In this document: piece by piece, positions 1 through 4,685 of the stretch
Layout: every line of letters starts with the position of its first letter
Numbering within the stretch: position 1 is the first letter of the stretch
NCBI GenBank assembly: GCA_902489775.1
Contig: CABUBH010000066.1
Span: 1 to 6,810, forward strand
Direction: 5' to 3'
From: an uncultured Collinsella sp.
GTDB lineage: Bacteria; Actinomycetota; Coriobacteriia; Coriobacteriales; Coriobacteriaceae
DNA length: 6,810 nt
Notes under the pieces: generated by a model
What the model was told of the DNA's origin: nothing
The model's database searches: none
The model's input: only the letters and a program-made list of their open reading frames with translations
Translations under genes and position numbers: made by a program

Positions 1-17
1 AAGGTGCCTTGAAACGA

Positions 18-122
18 GGCGGCATTGACCTTCTGGTCATGCCGCCGAAGTTGAAAGGCAGATTGCCGCTCTGGCGGGCTTGCAGCGTCGAGCAGTTACG
101 GCGTTTGGTAAAACGCCGTAAC
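18..122 (-). repeat. Structured intergenic repeat, copy 1 (three hairpins)
   Basis: This block is repeated at 3459-3565 in the same orientation. It holds three inverted repeats. Hairpin B (18-46) has arms GGCGGCA and TGCCGCC around a core TTGACC-TTCT-GGTCA. A small hairpin C (57-67) is GGCA-GAT-TGCC. Hairpin A (95-122) has perfect 12-bp arms GTTACGGCGTTT and AAACGCCGTAAC around GGTA. Hairpin A is identical in both copies; B and C differ by compensating base changes. Similarity seems to continue into bases 4-17, so the element may extend left of the window. In both cases the element follows a minus-strand gene, with hairpin A nearest the stop codon. Hairpin B here lacks a good T-run, so it is a poor terminator. 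The element family was not recognised by name. Confidence 0.8.
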
Positions 123-140
123 GAACTACCGCGTAACCCC

Positions 141-698
141 CTAGTTCAGCATTGCATCCATCATCTCGGAGTTGACGGAGTCGTCGGCAGACCACTCGCC
201 ATCGTCGTTGCAGGTGTACTTGAAGATAACCGTGGTCTTCCTGGGCTCGGTGGCCTTGGTCACATCGACCATAACCTGACCGGCCATCTTGTACAGCTCG
301 TCATCGGAAGGAACCGTATCAAGCGCGGCGACCTTCTCCTGATACTGGGTGGAGAAGTCCTCGACGATCTTGTTCATGGACTTGCAGGTGATGGAGACCT
401 CGGCGGTCGCGACACCCTTGTCCTCGTCGACCGTCACGTCGCCGATCTTGTAGTCAAAGCCCTCGAGATAGGTCTTGGCATACTCCTTGGGATCGATACC
501 CAGCTGCTCGAACTCGTCGCCCGAAGCCTCCTCCAGACCAGAGAGGAAGTCGTCGCCACCGTTCTTGACCTCGTCAAACTGCGTCGTAAGATCCTCGGTG
601 ATGAGCTCCTCAACCGAAGGACCTCCACAGCCGGAAAGCACGACCACGCATGCAACCAAGACGGCCATGAGGGGCGCAAGCAGCAGCTTCTTTTTCAT
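141..698 (-). CDS. Small secreted lipoprotein, function unknown
   Basis: Predicted 185-residue lipoprotein. The ATG at 698 is chosen because GGGAGGA sits 5-6 bases upstream and the product begins with a classic lipoprotein signal: MKKK, a hydrophobic stretch (residues 5-22) and lipobox LSGC with the lipidated cysteine at 24. The longer frame upstream would run into the EIIA terminator and is rejected. The mature part is acidic and probably anchored on the outer face of the membrane. It has a helical region (about 27-80, with SVEELITEDL near the start) followed by alternating beta-like segments (about 84-165) ending in WSADDS. Cysteines 105 and 163 could form a disulfide. The layout (short helices then a strand-rich half ending in a tryptophan strand) resembles NTF2-like lipoprotein domains of the DUF4878/DUF5105 kind, but this is an impression only. 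It appears to be monocistronic, with the structured repeat 18 bases beyond its stop. Confidence 0.85.
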   Translation of the reverse strand: MKKKLLLAPLMAVLVACVVVLSGCGGPSVEELITEDLTTQFDEVKNGGDDFLSGLEEASGDEFEQLGIDPKEYAKTYLEGFDYKIGDVTVDEDKGVATAEVSITCKSMNKIVEDFSTQYQEKVAALDTVPSDDELYKMAGQVMVDVTKATEPRKTTVIFKYTCNDDGEWSADDSVNSEMMDAMLN

Positions 699-763
699 GT
701 TGTTCCTCCCAATGAGCGGCACCGCGCTTCCCGGACGCGGCACACGTTGTAATAAGTAAGCCC

Positions 764-793
764 ATACTATCCACTTATGAACACCCTCGGCAA
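764..793 (-). promoter_or_regulatory. Possible promoter of the lipoprotein gene
   Basis: On the minus strand, TTGCCG (788-793) and TAGTAT (764-769) are separated by 18 bases, each matching four of six sigma-70 consensus bases. This would give a leader of about 60 bases before the ATG at 698. It lies between the EIIA terminator and the lipoprotein start, where a promoter is expected. The match is modest. Confidence 0.35.
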
Positions 794-879
794 CGCGAAG
801 GCGCGGTCGGTTCGTTTTAGCGTCCGAACGGTTTGCAAGCCCGCCCAACGTACAATAAAACGCTTCCCCGCGATGCAAT

Positions 880-908
880 AAAAAAGGTGGCCGGAAAACC
901 CGACCACC
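880..908 (-). terminator. Intrinsic terminator of the EIIA gene
   Basis: Read on the minus strand, a 9-bp stem (GGTGGTCGG with CCGGCCACC, one G-U pair) closes a GTTTT loop and is followed directly by six T. It lies 26 bases after the EIIA stop codon. On the plus strand the wobble becomes a C-A mismatch and there is no T-run, so it acts for the minus strand. Confidence 0.92.
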
Positions 909-934
909 CTTGCACATCCTTTGGATGCCGCAGT

Positions 935-1471
935 TTACTTGCGGACGACCTTAACGATGGCGTCACCGGCGGCGACGGCGGACTCAGCCTCGACGGTAAG
1001 CTCGACATCGGCAAACTCGGCGGTGTTGGACACGGCCACCACGACGCAGTCCTTATAACCAGCAGCGGCGATCTTGGCGCGGTCGATCTTGAGTATGGGC
1101 TGGCCGGCCTTCACAACGTCGTCGGCCTTGACGAAGCCCTCGAAGCCATCGCCGTTCATGTTGACGGTATCGACGCCAACGTGCACCAGAACCTCGATGC
1201 CGCTATCGGACTGCAGACCCACGGCGTGACCCATGGTGACGGTCACCTTGCCGTCGCAGGGAGCGTAGACCAGGTCGTCCTCGGGCCACACGGCGCAGCC
1301 CTTGCCCAGAACCTCGCCACCAAAGACGGGATCGGGCACGTCGGCCATCTTGATGACCTTGCCCTTGACGGGCGAGCACAGCACGTCGGCGCCGGCAGAA
1401 GCAGAGATGGAGGCCGGAGCAGCGGCAGCCGCGGGCTCAGCCTTCTTCTTAAACATGTCAAACAGACCCAT
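935..1471 (-). CDS. PTS glucose-family EIIA component (stand-alone)
   Basis: Cytoplasmic phosphocarrier of the sugar phosphotransferase system: it accepts phosphate from HPr and passes it to a EIIB domain. The 178-residue product has a short N-terminal part (MGLFDMFKKK) and an Ala/Ser-rich linker (about 11-28), then the EIIA-Glc fold. Motifs: SPVKGKVI (33-40), DPVFGGEVLGKG (47-58), GHAVGL with the auxiliary histidine 82, and VLVHVGVDTVNMNG with the phosphorylated histidine 97. The 15-residue spacing of the two histidines matches E. coli Crr (75 and 90). Start at 1471 is supported by AGGAG seven bases upstream; upstream in-frame ATGs lack such a site. No EIIB/EIIC partner is in the window, so it may serve transporters encoded elsewhere. 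Whether it also plays the regulatory role of Crr cannot be told from sequence, so no gene symbol is given. Confidence 0.93.
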   Translation of the reverse strand: MGLFDMFKKKAEPAAAAAPASISASAGADVLCSPVKGKVIKMADVPDPVFGGEVLGKGCAVWPEDDLVYAPCDGKVTVTMGHAVGLQSDSGIEVLVHVGVDTVNMNGDGFEGFVKADDVVKAGQPILKIDRAKIAAAGYKDCVVVAVSNTAEFADVELTVEAESAVAAGDAIVKVVRK

Positions 1472-1492
1472 ACGTTTTCTCCTCTTGATTAA

Positions 1493-1508
1493 GCGCAACG
1501 TTTTGCGC
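1493..1508 (-). other. Small inverted repeat in the EIIA leader
   Basis: GCGCAA and TTGCGC flank a four-base centre, giving a 6-bp hairpin or a dyad operator between the promoter and the ribosome-binding site of the EIIA gene. It lies at about +8 to +23 of the predicted transcript, where a repressor or RNA-binding regulator could act. No function can be assigned. Confidence 0.45.
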
Positions 1509-1521
1509 ATGCCTAATGGTG

Positions 1522-1550
1522 ATTATAGTGCCAAATGGTTCGAATACTAA
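1522..1550 (-). promoter_or_regulatory. Promoter of the EIIA gene
   Basis: On the minus strand a perfect TATAAT -10 box (1522-1527) is preceded, after 17 bases, by TTAGTA (1545-1550), a weak -35. The start of transcription would be near 1515, leaving a leader of about 44 bases. The perfect -10 in GC-rich surroundings and its position make this convincing. Confidence 0.7.
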
Positions 1551-1811
1551 GGTGGGGACTCGAATCGCGAGCCCTTCTCGGTAGTGCTCGTGGGATGAGC
1601 ATCTCCTTTGCATCGCGGTTCGATAAGCCGAGTATCGCCCACGCGCGGGACGGGCAGAAGCGGGCGCGCCAAACCCGATACTTCTTTTCGCTCTCGAGTC
1701 CTGCCGCCGCCCCGTCCCTGACACTTCCTGATACCGACCGAAACGCGCCAAAATAAAACCGTCCCTTTTTGGTAGGTTTGGCGAGTGTGGATTTTCGGAC
1801 GCTTAACTAAC
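1551..1811. other. Intergenic stretch with no recognised gene
   Basis: The frames here give basic, low-complexity products without a ribosome-binding site or family motif. The only structures seen are minor inverted repeats: CTCG/CGAG near 1560-1575, TGCTC/GAGCA near 1588-1605, and CGCCAAA (1746-1752) with TTTGGCG (1777-1783). A sequence at 1782-1796 resembles the arm of the hairpin repeat that begins at 1812. Confidence 0.5.
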
Positions 1812-1881
1812 GAGCGTGGATAATCTCCCACTTTGACTTTGAGGCCGTCACCGAGCCAAAAACGGGAGATTATCCACGTTC
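1812..1881 (+). repeat. Fic-flanking hairpin repeat, left copy
   Basis: An 18-nt left arm GAGCGTGGATAATCTCCC (1812-1829) pairs with GGGAGATTATCCACGTTC (1864-1881), with one G-U pair on the plus strand. The loop begins ACTTTGA and ends GCCAAAAAC. The same element recurs at 3254-3317 in the same orientation, with loop ends ACTTTGA and GGCCAAAACC and the same ATTT after the right arm. The two copies bracket the Fic gene. Long terminal inverted repeats with a short, partly conserved centre and no coding capacity resemble a MITE-like or REP-like element; no target-site duplication is obvious. Confidence 0.85.
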
Positions 1882-1924
1882 ATTTTGGATGACCCCCTTG
1901 TACCAAGCCGAGCTCCATGGTCAA

Positions 1925-2028
1925 GTAATAACGACTTCTCATCATTAGATTGTTTACATCAATTCTAATAACTATTTAATCCTTAAACTCGTTATTAGAA
2001 TTGATATGATTAGCCTAATAACGAGTTT
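1925..2028. promoter_or_regulatory. Four-site motif array (candidate operator) upstream of Fic
   Basis: Four copies of a CTAATAACGAGTT-like motif: 1925-1937 (+, GTAATAACGACTT), 1965-1978 (+, CTAATAACTATTTA), 1985-1998 (read on the minus strand, CTAATAACGAGTTT) and 2015-2028 (+, the same 14 bases). The cores of the last three are centred at 1969, 1994 and 2019, exactly 25 bp apart. Site 3 forms perfect inverted repeats with both neighbours: 15-bp arms with site 2 (1958-1972 and 1991-2005) and 14-bp arms with site 4. The region is very AT-rich and overlaps candidate promoters, as expected of a repressor-binding array. The winged-helix end of the Fic protein is a possible ligand (inference). Confidence 0.75.
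1983..2010 (+). promoter_or_regulatory. Candidate promoter of the Fic gene
   Basis: TATGAT at 2005-2010 matches five of six -10 bases, with a weak TTAAAC at 1983-1988, 16 bases upstream. An alternative is TTGTTT (1950-1955), 17 bases, TATTTA (1973-1978). In either case one of the CTAATAAC motifs lies between the -35 and -10 boxes, so a bound protein would block RNA polymerase. Confidence 0.45.
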
Positions 2029-2054
2029 CCGGCACTAAAGATATGGAGGGCGCG

Positions 2055-3227
2055 ATGCAAATCGAGGAGAACGGCCAGGGAACGCTCCGCAATAATCTAT
2101 CGGGGAAATTGGCTTACTATTCGTTTTTTCCAACGCCCTTGCAATCATTGAGGCAGCTAAACCTCACCGAGGAAACCTATCGCACGCTTTCCGCATGCTC
2201 ACGAAAGCTTGGAGAGCTTGAAGGCATGCTCTACTTTGTTCCCAACGCCGACATGTATCTGACAATGTACGTGCGCAAAGAAGCACTCCTTTCTTCGCAA
2301 ATTGAGGGAACCCAGTGCACGTTTGACGACCTACTTAGTCCATCGCAAACACAACTCCATCATAAAGATGTCGCAGACGTCGTGAATTACGTCCGTGCTG
2401 TCGACCGCGGCGTAGAACTGCTCAAAAAGATGCCCTTGTGCACGAGACTTCTTAGGCAAGTTCATGCGGTCCTGCTGGACGGAGTGCGCGGAACGGAGAA
2501 GAATCCAGGCGAGCTGCGCTCCTCACAAAACTGGATTGGCCCCTCAGGCTGCACCATTGCAACCGCATCGTTTGTCCCTCCAAACATTGAAGATTTGAGT
2601 AACACGCTCCAGGACCTCGAACGCTTTATCAATGAGCCTCAAGTCGAAATGGATCCGATTGTGCGGGCGGCGCTCGTCCATTACCAATTTGAAACTGCCC
2701 ATCCATTCCTAGACGGAAACGGTCGCCTGGGCAGGCTTCTCATTACACTTATGCTCATCAATGATGGCGTTCTTCATTCTTGCTTGTTCTATCCATCGTT
2801 CCAGTTCAAGAAAAATCGAAGCGAGTACTACCGGCAACTCACATCCGTAAGGGAGAGAGGCACTTACGAGGAATGGATAGAGTTTTTCTGCAACAGTCTT
2901 CTCGAAAGTGCGAAGGACTCGGTAGGGTCTTTAAAAAACCTTGTTGACCTCCATAACCGTTCCACAGCAACCATTACCGAAAATCTCGGAAGGACTGCTG
3001 CAAACGGGCAAAGGCTGTTGGGCATTCTTGAAGAGCACCCCATCGTCGACACCGCATTCATCGCTGCCCAACTCGATATCGGCAGGAGTACCGCGAGCGC
3101 GCTCGTCAAATCATTTGAAGAATTGGGTATCCTCCGTCCGCTCGACGAGTCAAGACAGAGATACCGGCAGTACGGGTATGAAGAGTATCTTTCGATTCTC
3201 AGGGAAGACGCCGAGCCGATTAGATAG
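2055..3227 (+). CDS. Class II Fic protein (AMP-transferase) with C-terminal winged helix
   Basis: Fic enzymes transfer AMP from ATP to hydroxyl side chains of target proteins. The start at 2055 is preferred because GGAGGG lies five bases upstream; an in-frame ATG at 2043 has no such site. The product has 390 residues. Order: an N-terminal Fic_N-like region (about 18-90) with the inhibitory helix motif SSQIEG (80-85, fitting [S/T]xxxE[G/N]); the flap region PGELRSSQNWIG (151-162) with FVPP (173-176); the full catalytic motif HPFLDGNGRLGR (216-227) with histidine 216; and a C-terminal helix-turn-helix (about 331-360, VDTAFIAAQL then STASALVKSF). This is the architecture of class II self-inhibited Fic proteins such as Shewanella SoFic, so no separate antitoxin is needed and none is seen. 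Base composition is visibly poorer in GC than in neighbouring genes, and hairpin repeats lie on both sides, suggesting acquisition by transfer. The target is unknown. Confidence 0.94.
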   Translation: MQIEENGQGTLRNNLSGKLAYYSFFPTPLQSLRQLNLTEETYRTLSACSRKLGELEGMLYFVPNADMYLTMYVRKEALLSSQIEGTQCTFDDLLSPSQTQLHHKDVADVVNYVRAVDRGVELLKKMPLCTRLLRQVHAVLLDGVRGTEKNPGELRSSQNWIGPSGCTIATASFVPPNIEDLSNTLQDLERFINEPQVEMDPIVRAALVHYQFETAHPFLDGNGRLGRLLITLMLINDGVLHSCLFYPSFQFKKNRSEYYRQLTSVRERGTYEEWIEFFCNSLLESAKDSVGSLKNLVDLHNRSTATITENLGRTAANGQRLLGILEEHPIVDTAFIAAQLDIGRSTASALVKSFEELGILRPLDESRQRYRQYGYEEYLSILREDAEPIR

Positions 3228-3253
3228 GCATCGCAGCCCAAGCAAATTAAAGC

Positions 3254-3317
3254 GAGCGCGGATAATCTCCCACTTTGAGCCCGCACACAGGCCAAAACCG
3301 GGAGATTATCCACGCTC
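3254..3317 (+). repeat. Fic-flanking hairpin repeat, right copy
   Basis: Left arm GAGCGCGGATAATCTCCC (3254-3271) and right arm GGGAGATTATCCACGCTC (3300-3317) pair over 17 of 18 positions; the odd position is C-A on the plus strand and a G-U pair on the minus strand. The loop can extend the stem through TTTG-A-GCC and GGC-CAAA. It starts 26 bases after the Fic stop and may also serve as a terminator, although only short T-runs follow on either strand. It is a homologue of the copy at 1812-1881. Confidence 0.85.
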
Positions 3318-3334
3318 ATTTCTGACTAGTAATT

Positions 3335-3375
3335 TAAGAACGTCCCCAATGACTACTCTAAGAACGTCCCCAATG
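3335..3375 (+). repeat. Tandem 24-bp-period direct repeat
   Basis: The 17-base string TAAGAACGTCCCCAATG occurs at 3335-3351 and again at 3359-3375, separated by seven bases (ACTACTC). Two units only. GGGGACGTTC-type strings are familiar to me as intergenic repeats in other bacteria, sometimes near REP-associated transposases, but no such gene is present here. The link is therefore weak. Confidence 0.7.
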
Positions 3376-3454
3376 CCCACCAATTCGGAGCAAAACAACG
3401 CCGCAAGTAGAGGACGGACAGCGAGCGACGTCCAGAGCGAACAAGTTGGCATGA

Positions 3455-3495
3455 AAAAGGCGAGGCATTGACCTTCTGGTCATGCCTCGCCTTTT
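3455..3495. terminator. Bidirectional terminator between Fic and pyrE
   Basis: AAAAGGCGAGGCA (3455-3467) pairs perfectly with TGCCTCGCCTTTT (3483-3495). The stem continues through TGACC/GGTCA around a TTCT loop, with one bulged T. Read on the minus strand it is followed by TTTTT (3458-3454) and ends pyrE transcripts. Read on the plus strand it ends in TTTT and can stop transcripts from Fic. It coincides with hairpin B of the structured repeat. Confidence 0.85.
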
Positions 3496-3565
3496 GAATG
3501 ACAAATTGTCGCTCTGGGCGGCGCGCAGCGTCGACCGGTTACGGCGTTTGGTAAAACGCCGTAAC
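3459..3565 (-). repeat. Structured intergenic repeat, copy 2
   Basis: Homologue of the block at 18-122. Hairpin A at 3538-3565 is identical base for base to 95-122. Hairpin C at 3500-3510 is GACA-AAT-TGTC, where copy 1 has GGCA-GAT-TGCC. Hairpin B at 3459-3491 keeps the TTGACCTTCTGGTCA core but has changed, still paired, outer arms. The linker GCTCTGG...GCAGCGTCGA is conserved. The outer base of hairpin A (3565) is the last base of the pyrE stop codon on the minus strand, so the element starts exactly where the gene ends. Confidence 0.85.
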
Positions 3566-4248
3566 TACTCCTGAGCTCCGTACTGCTCGTAGTAGGCGTC
3601 GATGGCGGTCTTGAGCTCGTCGTCGATGACAACCTTGCCGTCGATCTCGTGGTTGTAGAGGGTCTCGACGACCTCAGCCATGGAGACGATGCTCGCGACG
3701 GGGAAACCGTACTTGGCCTCGATCTCCTTCTGCGCGGTGGTCACACCGCCCTTGCCGACCTCCATGCGGTTGAGGGACACGATCAGGCCCTTGATCTCGA
3801 CATCGGCAGCAGCCTTGACCTTGGGATAGGTCTCGTCGATGGACTTGCCGCTGGTGGTAACGTCCTCGACCATGACCACACGGTCGCCGTCCTTGGGCTC
3901 ATAACCCAGCAGGTTGCCCTTATCGGCACCGTGGTCCTTGGCCTCCTTGCGGTCGCAGCAGTACTTGACCTCCTTGCCGTACAGCTCGTGGTAGGCAATG
4001 GCGGTCACGACGGCCAGCGGAATACCCTTGTAGGCCGGTCCAAACAGCACATCAAAGTCGTCGCCAAAGTTATCGTGGATGGCCTGGGCGTAATACTCGC
4101 CCAGCTTCTTGAGCTGATAGCCCGTCACGTAAGCGCCGGCGTTCATAAAGAACGGGGACTGACGGCCGCTCTTGAGCGTAAAGCTGCCGAACTTAAGGAC
4201 GTCGGACTCGACCATAAACTTGATGAACTCTTGCTTGTAAGCCTCCAT
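3565..4248 (-). CDS. pyrE: Orotate phosphoribosyltransferase
   Basis: Cytoplasmic enzyme of pyrimidine synthesis, joining orotate and PRPP to give orotidine 5'-phosphate and pyrophosphate. The 227-residue product has the family features: SGRQSPFF near the N terminus (28-34, nucleotide/orotate contacts), GPAYKGIPL (70-78), the mobile catalytic loop RKEAKDHGADKG (100-111), and the PRPP signature VVMVEDVTTSGKS (124-136) with the acidic ED pair. Length is usual for the bacterial enzyme (about 210-230). The ATG at 4248 has GAGAGGAG about six bases upstream. It stands apart from other pyr genes in this window, is transcribed divergently from mgtA and convergently with Fic, and ends in the bidirectional terminator. 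No PyrR-type attenuator or clear promoter was identified upstream. Confidence 0.96.
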   Translation of the reverse strand: MEAYKQEFIKFMVESDVLKFGSFTLKSGRQSPFFMNAGAYVTGYQLKKLGEYYAQAIHDNFGDDFDVLFGPAYKGIPLAVVTAIAYHELYGKEVKYCCDRKEAKDHGADKGNLLGYEPKDGDRVVMVEDVTTSGKSIDETYPKVKAAADVEIKGLIVSLNRMEVGKGGVTTAQKEIEAKYGFPVASIVSMAEVVETLYNHEIDGKVVIDDELKTAIDAYYEQYGAQE

Positions 4249-4374
4249 GCGGGCTCCTCTCGTAATCGCGTACGTGCCTTCCAGTTTAGCGCAGGCGAAG
4301 CGTCGATGCGGGCGCGCTTTGGGGCCACGGCATTCTGTAAAGGCTTTGTCAGGGGGAATGGTTTTCCGAACAAT

Positions 4375-4407
4375 GGGGTTGACATGTCAAACCCCCTCAT
4401 CAAGAAT
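4375..4407 (+). promoter_or_regulatory. Palindrome-embedded promoter for the mgtA leader
   Basis: A perfect TTGACA -35 box (4379-4384) lies in the 12-bp palindrome TTGACATGTCAA (4379-4390), itself flanked by GGGG (4375-4378) and ACCCC (4391-4395). After 17 bases comes AAGAAT (4402-4407), four of six -10 bases. Transcription would begin near 4414, just before the structured leader. The dyad over the -35 box is a natural site for a dimeric repressor. The reverse -35 on the minus strand has no matching -10 towards pyrE. Confidence 0.55.
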
Positions 4408-4423
4408 ACGGGCGGATTAAAAA

Positions 4424-4640
4424 GGGGTACGAGATACCCAAAGCGCGCTGCGCTCAGCCTTTAGGAGGTGTGCCATGGAAGGCAGTCCTAGTCGAAAAAC
4501 CTGCATGTCGCCCTCGGCACGCCGCGAGGACTCCGCACACGCATAAACGCCACCGGCAGATCGCCAAAACCACCGCAAAGGCGCGCTGCACCCTTTGTGG
4601 GCTCAAGAGCTTGACGTGAGCGACATCTAGGTTTTTTGAA
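4424..4640 (+). ncRNA. Structured mgtA leader RNA (candidate regulator)
   Basis: A series of helices precedes mgtA. (1) GGGTA/TACCC at 4425-4439. (2) AGCGC-GCT-GCGCT at 4442-4454. (3) A long-range helix in which 4492-4502 pairs with 4629-4639 (11 pairs, one G-U) and 4505-4511 pairs with 4620-4626 (7 pairs), with a 2x2 internal loop between. (4) CCTCG/CGAGG at 4512-4529, stacking directly on that helix. (5) CCGCAAAGG/CCTTTGTGG at 4573-4600 with one G-U. The enclosed domain is about 108 nt. A T-run (4632-4637) sits in the 3' arm of helix 3, paired with an A-run. Position before a Mg2+ pump suggests a cation- or translation-sensing control element. I could not match the conserved blocks of the M-box riboswitch by eye. 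Confidence 0.6.
4475..4546 (+). CDS. 23-residue upstream ORF (leader peptide) before mgtA
   Basis: ATG at 4475 follows AGGAGG with six bases between, the best Shine-Dalgarno spacing in the window, and the frame closes with TAA after 23 codons. The product begins MEGSPSRKTC and goes on with Ser/Pro/Arg-rich residues; there is no membrane segment. Early codons AGT CCT AGT CGA (4 to 7) look unlike the C/G-ending codons of the neighbouring genes. The ORF runs over the 5' arm of the long-range helix (4492-4511) and the next hairpin (4512-4529), so ribosomes on it would unfold both. The enterobacterial mgtA leader also encodes a short Pro-containing peptide (MgtL) whose translation reports Mg2+ and proline. 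The resemblance is in logic, not clear homology. An unused ATG with a chance ribosome site is the alternative. Confidence 0.55.
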   Translation: MEGSPSRKTCMSPSARREDSAHA

Positions 4641-4662
4641 GCAAATACGACACGTACGCTAA

Positions 4663-4680
4663 CTCCCCTCAACAAGGAGG
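4663..4680 (+). promoter_or_regulatory. mgtA ribosome-binding site with adjacent complementary strand
   Basis: AAGGAGG (4674-4680) lies five bases before the ATG at 4686 and decides this start over the ATG at 4692. Immediately upstream, CTCCCCT (4663-4669) can pair with it: CCCCT with AGG and GG around a bulged A, or CTCC with GGAG. This small hairpin could limit ribosome access, but it is short and its effect is uncertain. Confidence 0.5.
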
Positions 4681-4685
4681 ACCCT

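Noticed and set aside
9..752. Plus-strand 247-codon frame over the lipoprotein gene
   Set aside because: Antisense shadow: no ribosome-binding site or family motif, whereas the opposite strand has a signal peptide, lipobox and good start signals.
699..917. N-terminal extension of the lipoprotein frame back to 917
   Set aside because: It would begin inside the terminator of the preceding gene and bury the signal peptide; the ATG at 698 has a strong ribosome-binding site.
833..1492. Plus-strand 219-codon frame opposite the EIIA gene
   Set aside because: Antisense shadow of a confidently identified EIIA gene. It also runs through that gene's terminator.
1545..1580. tRNA-like 3' fragment (ATTCGAGTCCCC on the minus strand), possible attachment site
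   Set aside because: The presumed T-arm does not pair and no acceptor partner or anticodon arm is found, so this is a chance resemblance.
3335..3375. CRISPR array
   Set aside because: Only two 17-base units with a seven-base spacer; repeat and spacer lengths do not fit and no cas gene is present.
3649..4464. Plus-strand 271-codon frame opposite pyrE
   Set aside because: Antisense to a clear orotate phosphoribosyltransferase and lacks recognisable features of its own.
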